Assembly: GCA_947462335.1 (NCBI GenBank)
Contig: OX381708.1
Coordinates: 6,386,001-6,450,000, forward strand
From: Harmothoe impar
Taxonomy: Eukaryota > Annelida > Polychaeta > Phyllodocida > Polynoidae
Reading direction: 5' to 3'
DNA length: 64,000 nucleotides
Shown here: one piece after another, positions 10,803 through 22,454 of the stretch
Layout of the letters: each line of letters starts with the position of its first letter
Numbering within the stretch: the stretch's first letter is position 1
Position numbers and translations under genes: made by a program
The notes under the pieces: generated by a model
Databases searched by the model: none
The model's input: only the letters and a program-made list of their open reading frames with translations
Told to the model about the DNA's origin: nothing

Positions 10803-11519
10803 CATTTTCAGAACTATTAATTGCTTTAAGATAACTGCAATGACTAGTGAGAACCGTCTTCATAGCACAGCTGACCTTTGCATGCAATTACATCTTAATG
10901 TGTGGATATGACTCTGCAGTGGTATTAACTCTTCCTATACCAATTATACATTAATGCTTAATAGGGGCTAATTTTGAGATAACTTCCGTTGCCTTAGCTA
11001 CCAAATTAAATATATACATTGTAAGAATTCCACACAGAAATTCTATAAGAACTCAGAAGTTGCTATAATATAGAATTTATTTGATTGAAATAGATAGAGG
11101 AAATCCTGAAATACTACACTTTGAAGCTTGGGTTAAAAAACTGGTTTGAAAATATGATTGCATTTTTATGGCAATCCTGGGGCATCAATAGGTGCTAGGT
11201 GAATAGGTCTTTAAGTGAATGCCCCATGGGATTGCCATTTATGTTTTGTATGAAAAACCGTGCAAACCCCCTTTGATGTCAGGCCGCCCTGTTTGGAGGC
11301 ACGTGTCCCTGACATCTGATACCCTGCAGGGCAGGGCCTGGTGCTGCTGAGGCTGCATGCTGATTGGTCAGAACAGCACCTTCCCTGCACGGTTGGCAGC
11401 TCTGATTGACAGCTGAGGTCCTTATCAGTGTTAGATCAGGTCCAGAGATAAGGGCCCTTGGAGATGGGACCGGATTGAAAGTGCTCATTGGTTGCCATGG
11501 CAACCAGACACACGTGACC

Positions 11520-12008
11520 CCCCACCCCCCATGAGTACAGAGAGAGGAAGGAGCAGGGGTCAGTATGTAGAACAGGGGTCAGTATGTAGAACGGGTCAGT
11601 ATGTAGAACACAGTGAGGACCGGTCAGGGGTTGGTGTATGCGTGAGGGGGGCAGTTACTATGAGGAGGTGGCCATAATGTCCCCTACTTGTGTGACTGGG
11701 GGTTATAGGGGTGTAACAGGTCACTATTAGGAGGTGGCCATGCCCCCCTGCCTGTATGACCGAAGGCTATAGGGGTGAAACAGGTTACTATGAGGAGGTG
11801 GCCATGATGTCCCCGCTCTGTCTGACTAGGTGCTATAGGGGTGTAACAGGTCACTATGAGGAGGTGACCATGATGTCCCCTCCCTGTCTGACTAGGGGCT
11901 ATAGGGGTGTAACATGTCACTATGAGGAGGTGACCATGTCCCCCTGCCTGTATGACTGAAGGCTATAGGGGTGCAACAGGTTACTATGAGGAGGTGACCA
12001 TGCTGTCC
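11520..12008 (+). repeat. Minisatellite, 64-68-bp units (from about 11640)
   Basis: About five to six tandem units with the core GGCTATAGGGGTGTAACAGG, then TATGAGGAGGTGACCATG and a C-rich stretch. They lie in the long intron between the SWIM and YqaJ exons. A shorter direct repeat (GTCAGTATGTAGAAC, three times) precedes it at about 11558-11610. Open frames through it on either strand are repeat artefacts. Confidence 0.8.
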
Positions 12009-12015
12009 CAGCCCT

Positions 12016-12285
12016 GAATCGCCAAAATGCGAAATTTCACCAAAAACGTCTAATTCAGCGAGAAAAAATGTTTCGGAATCTCAAAAAAACAAAATTTCAC
12101 TAAAAACGTCTAATTTGGCGAGAAAAACGGTTGGAATCGCAAAAAATTGAGAATTGACCCAACAACGTCTATTTGGGGAGAAAAAAGTTCGGAATTGTAA
12201 AAAAGTGAAATTTTACCAAAAACTTTTAATTTTGTGAGAAAAAAGTTCAAAGTCGCAAAAAAAGAAATTTCCCCCAAAACGGCAA
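12016..12285 (+). repeat. Tandem repeat, about 59 bp x 5
   Basis: Units share AATCGCAAAAAA, GAAATTTCACC, AAAAACGTCTAATT and GCGAGAAAAA blocks, with divergence rising towards the right end. An (AT)n tract follows at about 12287-12302. Non-coding, intronic. Confidence 0.75.
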
Positions 12286-13155
12286 ATTATATATATATAT
12301 ATTTAAAAGTTTAACAGGTATATGGCCCATGCCTGACACAGGGATTGCCACATTTGTTTACAAATGACGCATGTCCTTACGTCCTTCTCGTTTTCTATTA
12401 TTTTGTACTATTATCTCCCTTATTAGAATAGATACAGGAAATTAGGGTTCTGTCATTTTTGGCCAACCTATGCTCAAACCCTCATTCCTTTCAAAATAGA
12501 TGGACTACTGACACAATTAATACCGTTTTGGAAAGCTCAAGCCTTCATATACAGGGTGAAAATTTACCCTTAAACGTTCTGGTATAGGGAGAGTTAAAGG
12601 TGGTGGCCTGATAATGGAACATGTACAATTTGTCCGGTCTGAGTTTGTTCCACTCATACAGGGTTATAGACATGTAGTTTTTACTGCAGAAAACATTTCT
12701 ATTGCATGCTACTCCTTAAGCTGTAAAGAGCATTAATCACTTATAGACCCAGCATACTTGTGCACCTCTGTCTTATATGATGCTTCTTTGCTACTTTGAG
12801 ACCCTTTGTCATCCAATTCCTGTTGTCTCATAGATAATCCACATTACAGCCATTTCAATACAGTTAGTCTTGTGATCAGAAGCCTGTACTGACATCAGCT
12901 TGTTCATAACTCTTATACATCCTGTCTCAAATTTTTAACTGACATTAAGTCGATTGAAAGATACATAACTAAAAATGCCATATGCAACCTTTATGTTTTA
13001 AACATTAAGTATAACTTTCTGTACGCTTGAGTTTGTATTTTAGATATGTGTTTTAGGATAATCGACATCATGTACACGGTCACTCATTGGTGTGACACTA
13101 ACTTAATACTCTAATACCCACATGTGATATGATTTATATTTCCTCCTATGCGCAG

Positions 13156-14408
13156 CGGCTGGTGTTGCTCCTAAAACCCTGGATTCCATCAAGATTAAGA
13201 AGGTCACACCTTTGGTCAGACGTACTGTCAATGATTACGGTGAGCGTTATATGGCAAATAAGCCTGCTCCTAGTGTGGAATTAATGACCCGTTTGCGAGA
13301 AGATCTGATGGCAGCTGCACATGCCCTTGGCAAGGACCTACCAGCCATCCATGCCCTTCACCCATCTCGCTTCAACCTACCTCCTCTTGTCCTAGAACGA
13401 CCGATGGAGCTTCCAGAGGAAGGGAATGATATGGATGTTGACCTGGTCCACTGTAGGGAGGTTGAGATAGAAACTTCCCTCCCAATGCCCGTGGCGGATC
13501 TTCCCCCTTTAAAAGATCCTGAATTCAATGTAGACAATGTAATAATTAGGCAGAGTATGATCGATTCTTTGACTCTCTCAGAAGAACAATGCTCTGAGAT
13601 TGAGGAGAAGACCAGGGGGCAATTCAACAACACCACCTGGTTTCAACAACGCCGGGGCTGCATAACGTCGTCAGTGGGGTCGGCGGTAGACAACGTAGTA
13701 ACAGGGCGAAGTCAGGCAAATGTTGGACTTTTAGTAGCCCAGTGCCTAAGGGCAAGGTTTGCCCATATAAAACGTCCACCAAAATGCAGGGTGCCTTCAT
13801 TGAGGTGGGGACTCCTGAACGAGGAGGAGGCCCGCAGGGACTACACGTTCAGGGAGTCCATGTTGGATATGCACCAGTCTTTTGAAGTTAACACCCATGG
13901 CTTGATTGTTTGTTCTGACGCAGCCTATTTACGAGTGTCACCAGATGGGACAGTTACATGCCCCTGTCATCCGACCAAATTGTTGGAGATTAAGTGTCCA
14001 ATTGCTGCAAAGGACTGCACCATTACTGAAGCAGTTGCCAACAAGAAGATCAAATACCTTGTTAAAGAGAATGGCATCTACTACTTGTCAAAAGAGGTAC
14101 AGGGGTACTATGCCCAGATCCAAATGGCAATGGGTATCATGGGCATTGAGAGCTGCGACTTTGTCGTGTGGTGTCCCAAAAGCTTTGAGGTGGTAACTGT
14201 GCCATTTGACCCCATCTACTGGGAAACATTGAAGCAAAACCTTAAAGTCTTCTTCAGGGACTCTGTGCTGCCAGGGATAGTGCGCGGTGCCAACAGACAC
14301 AGCACACTTCCCCTGCCTGCATACAGCAACAGTGACGATGACTGCCTGGATGCTCTGTTAGCTTTTGAGGTAGGCTTTACAGAGGAACATATTGAATACA
14401 GTTCTTGA
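13156..14408 (+). CDS. YqaJ/lambda-exonuclease-like nuclease exon (intact copy)
   Basis: Large exon after a CTCCTATGCGCAG acceptor. It is open from GCT at 13158 to TGA at 14406-14408, about 416 codons. Counting from the TTG at 13212, W143 with the following QQRRGCITSS matches the YqaJ substrate-side motif; WGLLNEEEARRDY (about 199-211) gives the conserved G..E..A; SPDG has D245; LLEIKCP has E259 and K261, the PD-(D/E)xK pair; YYAQIQMAMG (about 299-308) is the conserved Gln helix. This family digests or processes DNA ends with Mg2+ in phages and in many transposon-like animal genes. An in-frame donor GAG/GTAGGC at 14369/14370 allows splicing on to 14834; read-through would instead end the protein at 14408. 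An upstream frame without ATG argues against TTG as a start. Confidence 0.85.
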
Positions 14409-14833
14409 TGATCTAGTTCCTTCCAGTATATATTCCCCTTTTCAACTATATCATTGGACCCTAGTTGTCAGATAAATTTTCTTTAATTGTTCCACAAATA
14501 CTGACTTACACTAATTCTTATGGGTGGCCCGATTGGAAGGGAATGTGGGCAGATGCTATGAGCCACACTGGTCACCTGACCTATACTAGTTGCAGCTTCT
14601 ACGCAGGAATGTACGATAGGGGTTATGCAGCTCATGTTGAAAATTCATATACCAAACAATTTAATACTCTCTGTGACTATGTCACTTTAAGACATTTTAA
14701 GATCACGATTGCACTGTTTCTCCGTACCTGGGAGAGCCGTATTTGCCTGATACACACATTATGAATAGCAGCAGCTGCTGACCCTGCTCTGCTGTTTACT
14801 GAAATAATAGAGCATTGATCCATTTCATTTCAG

Positions 14834-14914
14834 GCCGACTATAGTGCAACTGTTGTCAGTGACTATCATTCGCAGGATACTGTGGTGTCAACTGTGGTCT
14901 CTATGGAAGCTGTG
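14834..14914 (+). CDS. Linker exon between YqaJ and PHD exons, copy 2
   Basis: 81 bp, phase 0 to phase 0, between TTTCATTTCAG and GTAAGT. Reads ADYSATVVSDYHSQDTVVST... without stops. It connects the nuclease exon (ending 14369) to the zinc-finger exon (starting 15421). No domain recognised. Confidence 0.65.
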
Positions 14915-15420
14915 GTAAGTTTCAGTACCATTGAATCCATATGGCTGGAGAGGGGTTAGGTGTCTAATGAAAGGGACTGGCAGCCCATAAGGCCTTAAAA
15001 AAAAGGTGTGTTCTGGTAACATGGCCCAAAAAAAGGGTTTGGTAGGTCAGAATTCTTTTAGAGTAATTTTTTTTTTGTGGTAAAAACGCAAAAAGTTATG
15101 AATGAACTTTTTTTTAAAGAGGCCTAAGAGACTCACATATTGGTCCAACGGAGCTCTAAGGTAATTACAGTGAAATGTTCCATTACAATGAAGTCCTGTG
15201 GGCCGTCATAAAGAAATCATTATAGGCAATAGACTGTACACTCCATCTATACATGGGAAAAAGTTGTGGCTGGGAATGCATCCCACTCAGCCTGCAGCTT
15301 CGTGGAATACGGCCCCAGCCCCACTTGGGGGGGGACCGATACCATAATATCCTCTGGCTATGGCCCTTTGTCTATGTAGCTGGCCTGTATCTCATTGGTC
15401 TTTTCACCATTTCAAACTAG

Positions 15421-15891
15421 GCTGAGTGTGTAGAAGCAAAGCCAGTGGCAACCAATGACAACCCATCAAATGCACCTGCTCCATCTTTGAAGACAGCACA
15501 GAGCAAAGCCAGTAATACTCCGATTAACACAACTCAATCTACTCCTGTCCTCAACTTAAAGAGGGTAGCTGAACAGACCCCAGCACGTCCTAAGAAGAAA
15601 ATGGCCAGGAGAGTGCTGATGCCAGGCACAACATCATGTGTCAACCTCATCCCAACATCTGCAACCCCCCAGAAAATGAACAGTAAGAGCTACAATGTTT
15701 CACACTGCAAGGAGCGGCGATGCCGAAAGGTACTGCCTGAGTTGGACTTGGCTGATGACGACAACAACAGCGTCCAGTGTGCCTGCCATTGTGGTTGTGC
15801 GGCCCTGTACTGTTGGCCTTGTGCCAAGGTTACCAAAGACACTGTGGGTGATGATTGGTTTTGTGTCATGTGCCTCAAACGTTGCCATTAA
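15421..15891 (+). CDS. C-terminal PHD-like zinc-finger exon
   Basis: Acceptor TTCAAACTAG ends at 15420. The exon is open in phase 0 from its first base to TAA at 15889-15891 (157 codons counting the stop). It has a Ser/Thr/Pro-rich start, a basic RPKKKMARR patch, then HCKERRCRKVLPELDL and a dense Cys/His region CACHCGC...CWPC...DDWFCVMC. The last part matches the C-terminal half of PHD fingers, which usually read modified or unmodified histone H3 tails; the N-terminal half is irregular, so the fold is uncertain. Spliced after the nuclease, it would place a possible chromatin-reading module at the C-terminus. Confidence 0.7.
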   Translation, partial: AECVEAKPVATNDNPSNAPAPSLKTAQSKASNTPINTTQSTPVLNLKRVAEQTPARPKKKMARRVLMPGTTSCVNLIPTSATPQKMNSKSYNVSHCKERRCRKVLPELDLADDDNNSVQCACHCGCAALYCWPCAKVTKDTVGDDWFCVMCLKRCH

Positions 15892-16311
15892 TCAGAAGGC
15901 ATTAGGTTAAATCTGCATCATACTGACCCATCACGATTGCTTCAACTCCTTATTTGAAGTGTATGCATTGCAGCATTTAGTATCTATATATACATGTACA
16001 TAGATCTCGATTTTGCATATTGATTGATAATGCCGTGTGTTTTTTTTGCATTCTAGAGCATTTATTACACAGATTCTCATCATTTATAGGACACCTCTGG
16101 TCATCTGCGGGACTTCTCTGTAGAGTCACTTGGACAAAACATTTACAATCCGCTTAGTGGTACTACTGTGATCATATTTATTCTAAACAAAGCTGTGATA
16201 AATGAATACATCTCGTACAATGTGATATGATTGATTGATGTTTGATGCCGTCCTGAAGTTAGCTTTGTAATCTTGTCCCTTTTAAGTCAGCAATAAGATA
16301 TGAGCATATTG

Positions 16312-16317
16312 AATAAA
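16312..16317 (+). terminator. Polyadenylation signal AATAAA, copy 2
   Basis: Counterpart of 3868-3873, about 420 bp after the stop at 15889-15891. Confidence 0.5.
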
Positions 16318-17602
16318 GACATTGAGTTTAACTAAATCTCTCCTGTTTTTAAGTATTGTCAAGGCTGGCAACTAGGCTAGACAAAAAAAAGATTGGTCAA
16401 TTGGTTTTGCGCACCTAATTTTCGGATATTGAATTTTTTCGCTTTTTTCTAAGAAAAATATGTTCACACATGGTAACCAAACCGGAATCCATTGGAAATA
16501 TCCCCCAGTCACTACATTTTTTTCAAAAGTGAAATCCATTGACCAATTTTTTTTTTAGTGTGGCCCTAGAATGATTTAATCATATTAATACACTTTTGGG
16601 TCTGAATTGTGAGTAAGATTTATTAAAATTTTGGGGCACCCATCAGGGGATACATAAGAAAACTCAAATTTTGGCCCAAAAAGGGTCGGGGGCAAAAAAG
16701 GGAAATGCCTCCCTAAATCCACCACTGCCCAGTAAGCTTTTTGATCAATTTTGCAGTTATGTTAGATATATTGAGCATGATTTGTTTTGTTGTTTCACAT
16801 GAATAATCCTAGGTCATGTGTTTAATGGGGAAAATTAAGTTATGGTCCAAAAATTTACCACTTCATGAAAAAATTCGATGGTTTGAGGATGATTATTTAA
16901 ATTCAATGCAATATCTAAATATCACTGAAAAAAATCCATAAACTTTTCAAAAAGATTTTTCAAAAAATTCTTCAGCTCAATAGCTAACATTTGAACTCTT
17001 CCTTTACCAAGGCATTTTTGGTTGATTTTTGGACTCGAGGGGATGGGATAAGCATTCCTAAACTGCATCAATCATGTAAAAATTCCAAATAGAAGTCAAA
17101 GGGTGATAGTTTAACCAAGGCTAGTAGTCAGAAGAGCCGGAATGGTAGTTATGTGTATTCCTATCACTAAGGGAGATAAAGTAGTAGCACCATATCAGTC
17201 ACATTTTTTAAGGGATTAATTAATCAAAGTTCAAACAGTAATATTTCAGGCCTCCCTTCATCGAAAGAGATGAAATAAAATTCATAGTGTAGGTACCTAT
17301 AAGCACTTCGGGTTATTGTGTAGGGAATGAGCATGATATGTATATTCTAGTTGGTTACCATGGCAACCAAAGTGACACAAAATCATCATTTTTTGTGAAT
17401 CTGTTGCTATGGCAACCCATGGTTTCGGCAATAATGCACCAAAATGAGCAAGGAAAGTTGGTTTCATCTTTTTTATCATGAAAAACTGCCCAAAGTAGGT
17501 TTTCACTAAAAAAGCAAAGGGAAATGATGTCAGAGACAAATGGTTCAGGATGACTAGAGACAATATATCGGACACTGAGAATCCGTGAGATCTAAGGTTT
17601 AA

Positions 17603-18294
17603 CCCTTTGGTGCCCAACCGCGCCAATTGGCGCGGTTTTAGGCCTGAAAACACCTATATTGAAGTAGAGAATGATCAAGACACTTCTACTTGGTCAAATC
17701 TTAAGGTTTTACCCTCATATGAAGCCCCAGGACTTCACGATTTCAATGAGACCATGAATCTTGCTGTGAATTGTAATTATGAGGAATAGTGGAAACTCAA
17801 CTAAAGAATATATGATCAGAGATGTAATCCATCATGGTTATCCAAATATCATCTAAAAAGCATAATTTTCACTTGTATGCACTTCAATATATGAGATTTT
17901 TTTTGAAAAATTGTCACGAAATCATCATTTATCAATTTTTCCTGTAGATGCTGATTATAGTATCATTAGTATTCAGTTTCCATTCAGATGGTTCTTATTT
18001 AGAACGTTTTCCAGGCTAAGAATAGCATATTTATAGCCAAATGACGACCACATTGGCCCTACAAATGCAGTATATTGCTCATAACAACAAATAGAATGTG
18101 TCAGGTTGCCGTGGCAACCAAAGTTAAACAAATTTATATAGTTAAGTTAAAGTCCATTTCAAGACCTTTCCGGAAATGTAAAGATCATGACCCTTGTCTT
18201 AGAATAAGAAATAAAGTTGCACATTACTTCAAACATCAGAACAATCATGTTGAATAAAACAGACATTTATCAAATAGTTCTGGGCACCAAAGGG
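17603..18294. mobile_element. piggyBac-type MITE, copy 2
   Basis: Same element as 5159-5850, duplicated with the large repeat. It has TTAA flanks and the same 13-bp TIRs and subterminal palindrome. Confidence 0.8.
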
Positions 18295-18674
18295 TTAAAC
18301 TGATTAAACCGGAAATGACAGAGTGCTAGAAATCAGATTAAATGTTAATCATCTCATTTTAATTAATTATCGTTTAATTCAACAAAAAAGTATCAGAAAT
18401 ATCATCAAAGGGTGAGAAGGGGCCAATATACTACATGTCAACTACCAAATGAAAGCTCTTGAGCTGTAAATGAATATGGCAATATCATATTTTTAATGTG
18501 CGACTAAAACGTATAGACATACAGAAGATGATTTATGGATTAATAGGTCCAATTTTCTAACTTATATCAAAATTAGCAAATGTTATTGGCTGTGAATACA
18601 TCAAATATGCAAAGTCCAATAAATCGCTCAATTCTGCTTGTCAGCATATATACGTTTCTAGTTTGTCAATATTA

Positions 18675-18906
18675 GGGAGTGGTCATTTTTTAACAACAGG
18701 GGGGGGTTGGTGGATTTGGGGGGGGGACCCAAAAAATTTGGACCCCTCTTGAGGGGGGGACCAAAAAAAATTGCACCCCTTTTTAGCGAAAAAGCCTGCG
18801 CGTTACTATAGCTCAAAGGGGTCGGCCGTGCTCAATTTCAACTTGCCTGAGGGGGGGACCAAAAAAATTCTTAACCTCCCCCTGTTATTAAAAAATGACC
18901 ACTCCC
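18675..18906. mobile_element. Harbinger-type MITE with G/C runs, copy 2
   Basis: Same element as 6231-6462, carried in the second copy of the large repeat. Confidence 0.75.
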
Positions 18907-19163
18907 TTAGCTTAATCTGACACTTATAAGCTACATGCGCAGACTTGCGCAGCCGTCCATATTCAATGAGTAGTGATCAACCTTAAGTCTACATTGATAT
19001 ATTGTATCGTCAGAAAGATCACAGGGAGATTGGTCTGTAGGAATCTGTGTTAATATTGGATACTTTTACATAAATTGCAATGTAAATGGCAATATAAGAT
19101 AACTACAATGTACCAACACTTCTCTGATGGCGATAGATGTTGTCTGACCGAGACCGCCATTCC

Positions 19164-19640
19164 CAGGGATTTTGACAGGATTTTTTCCAATGGGACAATG
19201 GCGCACTCCTTAGCAAGAACAATGCTCCATTTGGAGAATTAATGGGCCATTATAGTCCTTACAAGTTACAGTAAATACTTATAAATGGCTGTATATTGTA
19301 ACTAAATTGGACATATACTACTAGTATAACTACCGGTAGTACTAGTATATGTACTAGACATGCTTTGATACTGGTCCTAAATAAAACAATGTAGCCTAGT
19401 TCTACTAGTTACGGGTTGTAACTCTCAGATGGGGCCACGGCTGTCTGAGAGTTACGGACAGAAGGAAAATTTTGAACTTTGAGAATGATTTCATAACTTT
19501 GGTTCTAATTGGAATATTTGAAAAATTCTTTCAGATTTAGAAAGCTTATGCGCCATTGGGCGCACCTATGGGGATTTCAATGCGCCATTTAGAATTCTAA
19601 TGCGTCTGTGGCGCAGGGCGCGGCCCTGTCAAGATCCCTG
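19164..19640. mobile_element. TIR element with 6-bp target duplication, copy 2
   Basis: Duplicate of 6720-7196 inside the second large repeat copy, with the same CATTCC flanks. Confidence 0.7.
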
Positions 19641-21399
19641 CATTCCACATGCCCTTTTTCAACAGTGACCTTCTTGTGTGACGTCACCGGAGCAAGTAGC
19701 TACATGGAAGGCGGGCCTTGCCGATCAACCTTCATATGGCGACCTCAACACTCGTACCTCAGCTGTGACCACTAGAAGATATACAAATGCCTGGGAAACG
19801 TTTTGTTGGTGTACCACATAAGGGCATTCATGTTGAAAGAAGAATATTAACACCATAATTGTCATCTCCAGGAAAAACTATTTTAAAAAATCATTGTTTT
19901 AACTAAATTTCAAGTGATATTTTTGAATATTCATCCATCCCAGTTAAGTGATACACATAGCATTATGATGTATTGGTCTCATTAGAAAGCTGGTAGATTC
20001 ACCATGAGGATAGTAAGATTTCAGGTTATTTATGGACATTATGACTTTAAGTGTTGAATAGCTTTTGGGAAAGAATAACATTGAAACGTTACCATCATTC
20101 ACAAATAAAGAGCTCCAAATGCCAGAATAACCACAAAATCAAGTGTCAGTCTCATTATGTGTCTGACTCCAGGTGAATCTACCCTAGGTGTAAACCAATG
20201 AAGGACCCTTTTTTCAGGGGTCCTTTCATAAAAGGAAAGAGAGAAACTATTAGGAACTGTATAAATCTTTTATTGCAGTAAGGACAACAGTGGTAGTAAC
20301 AAATTGAAAAATTCATAAATAGGAAGGAGTCTTATTTCTGTATCCAGAATCCATACTTTTTAATGCTTAACATACTGTCGCCATATACTAGTAGCGCAGG
20401 TTTCAAATATGTAATATGTAATGCACTGTATCATGAACAAGCACCCTCTCGTTACATAACACATAATGCGTGCCACACTTCCCTCTACTAAGTGTCCCTC
20501 TACCTTTTAGGGTATTTCTTAAAACTAGAATAAATCCTAAAAGTGAAGAAATGTTTAATTCTGCCAATTTTGGACACAATCATTAATTTGTTAATATCTC
20601 ATTCTATGTACACTTCTTATAGTATTGAGTTGGTTCAAGCCTGTCTCAAGGGCCAGATATGATTCAAATTTTATAGGTTTCAACTATCCGTACCTGGGTA
20701 CAGCTACTTTTCCTTCAGACATGTAAATGCAAATCTGAAAGCCCACTTTGTCAATTGTAGTTAGGTATCAGTCATATGTTAAATAAAGCACCCAGTGACT
20801 CCCAGATCGTGAGTGATTCAGGTGGTGGGGGGTGGGCAGATTCTCATACCAGGATTTATGCCGCCTCATGCTCATAGCAGGATCCCCACACAATCAAAAT
20901 CCTAAAAAAATTAAAGAACAAAATTATTGTTACCCAGTATTAAAAAGTTTAATTATTAAATGTTGACCAAGAGAAGAATTTTGAATATGTCTATAGCATG
21001 GATTGGGGATATAAGGCAGTAATTATAATAATGCAATCAAGACATTGGTTAAATAAGACTTGAATAGGGACTACTCCTTTTAAAAAATTACCTAGATGGA
21101 CAGTTGGGCTCTGTGTAACATGTCGAGCTGATGTTGAGGTTTGTCAAAGTTGCTTCTACTGTCATGAGAAAACCCATTAAGTTCCCCATTTCAATTTAAC
21201 AATTACTTATTTTTCCCTTCAACACAATAATAAAAGATATACAGTTCCACTTAACTCTCTCCAAAGCTGTAACCTTGGATAGATTTGAGTGAATCTCTTC
21301 ATTTAATATTTCAACAATATATATGGACACGCTCTATCTTGAAAGTCACTTAATGATAAGTTTCAGAGGTATTCTAATATCAATGTACGTGTTCAGCTG

Positions 21400-21606
21400 T
21401 GTCCACTGGGCACAACCCCGAAATATTTCTGAGTGGCTCCATACCTCCCCCGACCCCTACATCCACTGATGACACCCTAGAGACTGTGGAGTGGCTCCAT
21501 ACCTGCCCCGACCCCTACAGCCACTGATGACACCCTGGAGACTTTGGAGTCACTGCATACCTCCCCTACACTGCCCCCAGCCCCTACAGCCACTGAAGAC
21601 ACCTTG
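21400..21606 (+). repeat. Minisatellite, about 60-bp units, cut by assembly gap
   Basis: Three units of GTGGCTCCATACCTCCCCCG / ACCCCTACAGCCACTGATGA / CACCCTGGAGACT type run into the N gap, so the array is probably longer than shown. Open frames across the gap are meaningless. Confidence 0.75.
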
Positions 21607-21806
21607 NNNNNNNNNNNNNNNNNNNNNNNNNNNNNNNNNNNNNNNNNNNNNNNNNNNNNNNNNNNNNNNNNNNNNNNNNNNNNNNNNNNNNNNNNNNNNN
21701 NNNNNNNNNNNNNNNNNNNNNNNNNNNNNNNNNNNNNNNNNNNNNNNNNNNNNNNNNNNNNNNNNNNNNNNNNNNNNNNNNNNNNNNNNNNNNNNNNNNN
21801 NNNNNN
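21607..21806. other. Assembly gap, 200 N
   Basis: Exactly 200 undetermined bases, a round number that suggests a placeholder of unknown true size. The left side is a minisatellite; the right side is a truncated MITE with G runs. Confidence 0.99.
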
Positions 21807-21979
21807 GGGGTCATTTTTTTTCAACCTATTCGGAGGGGGGGGGTCTTTTTTTTTTTACCCATTCGGAGGGGGGGGTCTTTTTTTTTTGACCCATTCAGAG
21901 GGGGGGGGTCTTTTTTTTTTGACGTATTCGTTTTGCCAAACGCCCGCCCCCCCCCCTGCCATAAATAATGAACGCTCCC
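21807..21979. mobile_element. Truncated G-run MITE (GGGAGCGTTC subfamily)
   Basis: Ends with the complement of GGGAGCGTTCATTATTTATGG followed by TTA (21980-21982). It contains four repeats of TATTCGGAGGGG or CATTCGGAGGGG followed by T runs. It is the inverted counterpart of 23810-23998. The left end is lost in the gap. Confidence 0.65.
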
Positions 21980-22142
21980 TTATAACACAGTTCATGTGGG
22001 AAAATATGCCAGGCGAGTTGGACAGAAAGTTGTCAAAATCGGACGGTAGGGGCCTACCGGGCAGGTATTGGATAGAATAGCCAGGAGAGCCTAATCCATT
22101 CTGTTCACCGGAGTTTGTGAACAAGACTTCAGTGGGTTCTTA

Positions 22143-22451
22143 GGGAGTGATCATTTATTATCAATAGGGGGGGGGGTGGTGGGTTTGGGGGGGGGGGCGG
22201 GCAAAACAATTTGGACCCCTTGACGGGGGAGGGGCAAACAAATTTGGACCCCTCTTGGGGGGGGCAAAAAAATTTAACCTGTTTTGAGCCAAAAAGCCCG
22301 CGCGTTACTATGCTTCGAAGGGCCCGCGCGCGAGCCGATTTTCGACCCTAAGGGGGGGGGGTAAAAAATTTTGACCCCTTGACCGGGGGGGGGGTGTAAA
22401 AAATTTCGGAAACCCACCACCCCCCCCTGTTGTTAAAAAATGATCACTCCC
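22143..22451. mobile_element. Harbinger-type MITE with G/C runs (309 bp)
   Basis: TTA flanks (22140-22142 and 22452-22454). TIRs begin GGGAGTGATCATTTATTA (left) and the complement of GGGAGTGATCATTTTTTAAC (right). The central block CCGCGCGTTACTATG is shared with the family. No ORF. Confidence 0.75.
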
Positions 22452-22454
22452 TTA

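Larger units (their letters stand above)
12445..21155 (+). repeat. Direct large repeat, copy 2
   Basis: Second copy of 1-8711. The nuclease reading frame is intact here, unlike in copy 1. It follows directly on the SWIM-exon segment 8712-12444, so 8712-21155 forms one complete 12,444-bp unit. The repeat ends at 21155, after which the sequence is unique. Its left junction at 12444/12445 falls inside ordinary intron sequence, as expected if the true tandem junction is at 8711/8712 and the earlier unit begins left of the window. Confidence 0.95.

Noticed and set aside
21477..22124. ORFs across the N gap
   Set aside because: They depend on undetermined bases and on G-run MITE sequence.
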